From positions 1 to 16,164 of the forward strand of contig JAKSAU010000502.1 in NCBI GenBank assembly GCA_022361535.1: a stretch of DNA of 16,164 nucleotides, read 5' to 3'. A program made the translations under genes and the position numbers. Each line of letters starts with the position of its first letter. Position 1 is the stretch's first letter. Below the pieces are notes generated by a model. The model was given only the letters and a program-made list of their open reading frames with translations, searched no databases and had not been told where the DNA came from. The stretch is from Desulfobacterales bacterium. Lineage in GTDB: Bacteria; Desulfobacterota; Desulfobacteria; Desulfobacterales; Desulfobacteraceae. This document shows, one piece after another, positions 13,678-16,164 of this stretch.

Positions 13678-14663
13678 TGTCACCCGTTCATCCGGCAATT
13701 GAAGTAAACGAGCTGATCAAGGGGATTGAAGCGGGTAACCGGCGGATGATCGCCAAAACCATGACCCTGATCGAAAGCAATCTGCCGGCTCACCAGGCTT
13801 TGGCCCATAGAGTCCTGGATACCATACTTCCCAAAACTGGGAACTCTGTAAGATTAGGCATTACAGGAGTTCCCGGGGTGGGAAAAAGTACTTTTATTGA
13901 AAATTTGGGCGTCACACTAGCAGACGACGGCCATAAAGTGGCCGTACTTGCAGTTGATCCAACAAGCCAGCGCAGCGGCGGATCTATCCTTGGGGATAAA
14001 ACCAGGATGGAGCAATTATCCGCTCATGAAAATGCGTTTATCCGTCCGTCTCCTGCAGGCACCACACTTGGCGGGGTAGCCGCCCGGACAAGAGAAATCA
14101 TGTTGGTCTGTGAGGCTGCAGGATTTGATGTGATCCTTGTGGAAACAGTTGGCGTTGGCCAGTCGGAAATTGCCGTGGCTTCCATGGTGGATTTCTTTTT
14201 GGTCCTTGCCATTGCAGGGGCTGGTGATGAACTGCAGGGCATTAAAAAAGGGGTGCTGGAGCTTGCCGATGCCATTGCCATAAACAAGGCAGACGGCGAC
14301 AACCTTGACCGGGTGGAGCAGACAAGGACCGACCTGGAAATGGCCATGCACCTTGTGGCCCCGGACTCCCCAACATGGCATACCCCGGTGCTTGCCTGTT
14401 CTTCAGTCACAGAGGGTGGAACGAAAAAGGTGTGGGACACCGTGTTGGACCACCGGGAAAAATTTAAAGAGACCGGTGAGTTTGACCAGCGAAGAAGAGC
14501 CCAGGCCCTGGAGTGGATGTGGACGCTCGTGGATGAAGGGCTTAAGGCTCGATTCAGGGAAAACAAGCAGATAAAAGCACAGATCCCTGTGGTATCAAGC
14601 CAGGTGGAAAACGAGAAAATATCGCCGTCAGCTGCAGCCAAGGCGTTATTATCATATTTATGA
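13677..14663 (+). CDS. meaB: MeaB, methylmalonyl-CoA mutase-associated G protein
   Basis: A 328-residue GTPase of the MeaB/ArgK family (G3E class) that loads and protects the cobalamin cofactor of the mutase and gates exchange of damaged cofactor. Motifs in order are Walker A GVPGVGKST (64-72), the base/Mg segment DPTSQRSGGSILGDKTRM, VETVGVGQSE (Walker B and switch region) and NKAD (203-206) for guanine specificity. The length is normal and the C-terminal dimerisation helix region is present. The ATG shares its A with the stop codon of the mutase gene, so expression is coupled. The protein is cytoplasmic with no signal. Confidence 0.96.
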   Translation: MSPVHPAIEVNELIKGIEAGNRRMIAKTMTLIESNLPAHQALAHRVLDTILPKTGNSVRLGITGVPGVGKSTFIENLGVTLADDGHKVAVLAVDPTSQRSGGSILGDKTRMEQLSAHENAFIRPSPAGTTLGGVAARTREIMLVCEAAGFDVILVETVGVGQSEIAVASMVDFFLVLAIAGAGDELQGIKKGVLELADAIAINKADGDNLDRVEQTRTDLEMAMHLVAPDSPTWHTPVLACSSVTEGGTKKVWDTVLDHREKFKETGEFDQRRRAQALEWMWTLVDEGLKARFRENKQIKAQIPVVSSQVENEKISPSAAAKALLSYL

Positions 14664-14694
14664 TTGCAGAATATTTTTAAAGTTTATTTATAAT
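14664..14694 (+). promoter_or_regulatory. Weak candidate internal promoter before sucC
   Basis: TATAAT (14689-14694) is a perfect -10 box; the nearest -35-like hexamer is TTGCAG (14664-14669) with a long 19-base spacer. It could give sucCD some expression independent of the mutase genes, but the AT-rich 51-base gap makes a chance match plausible. Confidence 0.35.
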
Positions 14695-14714
14695 CCATTT
14701 TTAAGGAAGAATAG

Positions 14715-15875
14715 ATGAAAATACATGAGTATCAGGCAAAGGAATTGTTCCGTAAGTACAATGTCCCCGTCCCTGAAGGACAGCCTGTTTTCAGCGTAGA
14801 TGAGGCAAAGGACGCAGCAGCCAAACTGGGTGATTTCCCCGTAGTTGTAAAAGCCCAGATCCATGCGGGCGGCAGGGGCAAGGGTGGCGGTGTCAAACTG
14901 GCCCATTCCATGGAAGAGGTGGAAACCCTGGCCAACGAAATTCTTGGCATGACCCTTGTTACACATCAGACCGGTCCTGAAGGCAAGCTGGTTCAAAAAC
15001 TGCTCATCGAGGCAGGCCAGAACATTGAAAAAGAGCTGTATCTTTCTCTTCTTGTAGATCGGGCCACAGCGTCCGTGATTATCATGGCCAGCCAGGACGG
15101 TGGTATGGATATCGAGGAAGTGGCTGAAAAAACGCCGGAACGGATCATCAAGGTCCAGGTCGATCCCCTCATGGGTATCCAGGGGTATCAGCTGCGTGAA
15201 GTGGCTTTCGGCCTTGGTCTTAAAGGCCCTGCGTTTAAACAGTTTGCAGGCCTTTTATCCAACCTGTACAAGTGCTTTGTGGAAAATGACTGCTCCATGC
15301 TGGAGATTAATCCGCTCATCCTGACAGCAGATGAGCAGGTGCTGGCGTTGGATGCAAAAGTGGATTTTGATTCCAATGCCTTGTACCGCCATAAAGACCT
15401 GCTGGAACTTCGCGACCTGACAGAAGAAGATCCTCTTGAAGTCGAAGCGTCTAAATTCAATCTGAATTACATCAACCTTGACGGCAACGTGGGCAATATC
15501 GTTAACGGCGCCGGCCTTGCCATGGCCACCATGGATATCATTAAAAATGCCGGAGCCACTCCTGCAAACTTCATGGATGTGGGCGGCGGCGCATCTTCCG
15601 AACAGGTTGAAAATGCATTCAGAATCATCCTGGCTGACGATAAGGTGAAGGCGGTTCTCATCAATATCTTCGGCGGCATCCTACGGTGCGATATCTTTGC
15701 CCAGGGTGTTGTGGATGCGGCCAAAAAGACCGGTATCAATATCCCGGTGGTGGTTCGTATGGAAGGCACCAATGTGACCGAAGGCAAGAAAATCCTGGCT
15801 GATGCCGGGCTTAACCTGACCTCTGCAACCGATCTTTCAGATGCAGCACAGAAAATCGCTGCGGCTGTTAACTAA
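14715..15875 (+). CDS. sucC: Succinate-CoA ligase (ADP-forming), beta subunit
   Basis: A 386-residue ATP-grasp protein, full length for the family. It pairs with SucD to convert succinyl-CoA, ADP and phosphate to succinate, CoA and ATP. The ATG 14715 has AAGGAAG upstream. The protein begins with the typical [19 protein letters not shown], has the glycine-rich nucleotide loop [12 protein letters not shown] (about 53-64), the Mg-binding [10 protein letters not shown] region (about 195-204) and the C-terminal CoA-ligase-fold segment with [18 protein letters not shown] and [10 protein letters not shown]. In this context it takes product from the mutase in propionate oxidation, with substrate-level ATP formation, or supplies succinyl-CoA in reverse. 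Confidence 0.97.
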   Translation: MKIHEYQAKELFRKYNVPVPEGQPVFSVDEAKDAAAKLGDFPVVVKAQIHAGGRGKGGGVKLAHSMEEVETLANEILGMTLVTHQTGPEGKLVQKLLIEAGQNIEKELYLSLLVDRATASVIIMASQDGGMDIEEVAEKTPERIIKVQVDPLMGIQGYQLREVAFGLGLKGPAFKQFAGLLSNLYKCFVENDCSMLEINPLILTADEQVLALDAKVDFDSNALYRHKDLLELRDLTEEDPLEVEASKFNLNYINLDGNVGNIVNGAGLAMATMDIIKNAGATPANFMDVGGGASSEQVENAFRIILADDKVKAVLINIFGGILRCDIFAQGVVDAAKKTGINIPVVVRMEGTNVTEGKKILADAGLNLTSATDLSDAAQKIAAAVN

Positions 15876-15887
15876 AGGAGACCAAAC

Positions 15888-16164
15888 GTGAGTATATTTG
15901 TAAATAAGGACACCAGGCTCTTGGTCCAGGGGATTACCGGTAATGAAGGCAGTTTTCATGCCCGGCAGTGTATTGAATACGGTACCAATATCGTGGCAGG
16001 GGTAACACCAGGCAAGGGCGGACAGAAAATGGATGACGTCCCGGTATTCAATACCGTGGCCCAGGGTGTAAAAGAAACAGGGGCAAATGCCTCCTTGATT
16101 TTCGTCCCCCCGCCTTTTGGGGCGGATGCCATTATGGAAGCGGCTGATGCAGGCGTAGAGCTGA
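15888..16164 (+). CDS. sucD: Succinate-CoA ligase, alpha subunit, N-terminal part (runs off the window)
   Basis: The first 92 codons are present. The start is GTG 15888 with an AAAGGAG site seven bases upstream, 12 bases after the sucC stop; no ATG fits the frame before the conserved sequence. The N-terminus reads [20 protein letters not shown], where GITGNEG is the CoA-binding loop, followed by [13 protein letters not shown] and [11 protein letters not shown], all typical of SucD. The catalytic histidine lies beyond the right edge. It forms the heterodimer or heterotetramer with SucC. Confidence 0.95.
   Translation, partial: MSIFVNKDTRLLVQGITGNEGSFHARQCIEYGTNIVAGVTPGKGGQKMDDVPVFNTVAQGVKETGANASLIFVPPPFGADAIMEAADAGVEL

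Noticed and set aside
14024..14641. 205-codon minus-strand frame opposite meaB
   Set aside because: Ser/Ala-rich antisense shadow; the plus-strand frame has all the MeaB motifs.

Overview
The window looks like chromosome of a Desulfobacterales (Desulfobacteraceae-like) sulfate-reducing bacterium. This is inferred from protein style: a Cache-PAS sensor with the C-terminal double-CxxC tail common in that order, a methylmalonyl-CoA/succinyl-CoA gene block typical of complete oxidisers, and moderate G+C with AT-rich spacers. No database search was possible. I see no rRNA, tRNA, CRISPR array, insertion sequence or phage gene.

Left part (1-6400): a partial FAD-dependent amine-oxidase-like gene and a small coiled-coil protein, both on the minus strand; an AT-rich gap; a lipoprotein of the metallo-beta-lactamase fold; a cupin. 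A tight minus-strand operon follows (unknown 168-residue protein, SDR-DUF2867 oxidoreductase, PNPOx-like flavoprotein). It is divergent from a DUF523-DUF1722 protein of the RudS type (tRNA 4-thiouridine desulfidase family). Several of these families recur in light/photolyase-associated clusters of other bacteria, so this may be a rebuilt version of that module in an anaerobe.

Middle part (6500-9110): a membrane Cache-PAS sensor with a putative zinc tail but no classical output domain. It is followed by two small proteins I read as STAS/SpoIIAA-like, divergently transcribed around a 400-base spacer.

Right-middle (9290-10950): a two-gene unit of a MinD/FlhG-like ATPase and a soluble protein with a J-like N-terminus (no HPD) and a RodZ-type helix-turn-helix C-terminus. 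The ATPase has no ATG, GTG or TTG start that would keep its Walker A motif. The only start that fits the Shine-Dalgarno sequence is an ATC codon (9363), so the gene either starts at a rare codon or carries a base error. A default caller would place the start at GTG 9435 and lose the P-loop.

Right part (10980-16164): mce, methylmalonyl-CoA mutase, meaB, sucC and sucD (partial), all on the plus strand. Together they interconvert (S)-methylmalonyl-CoA and succinate, with ATP made or used at the SucCD step: the core of propionate oxidation, or of its reversal. The best candidates for something undescribed are the ATPase/J-HTH pair with its odd start, and the RudS-like protein with a Ser in place of a conserved Cys.
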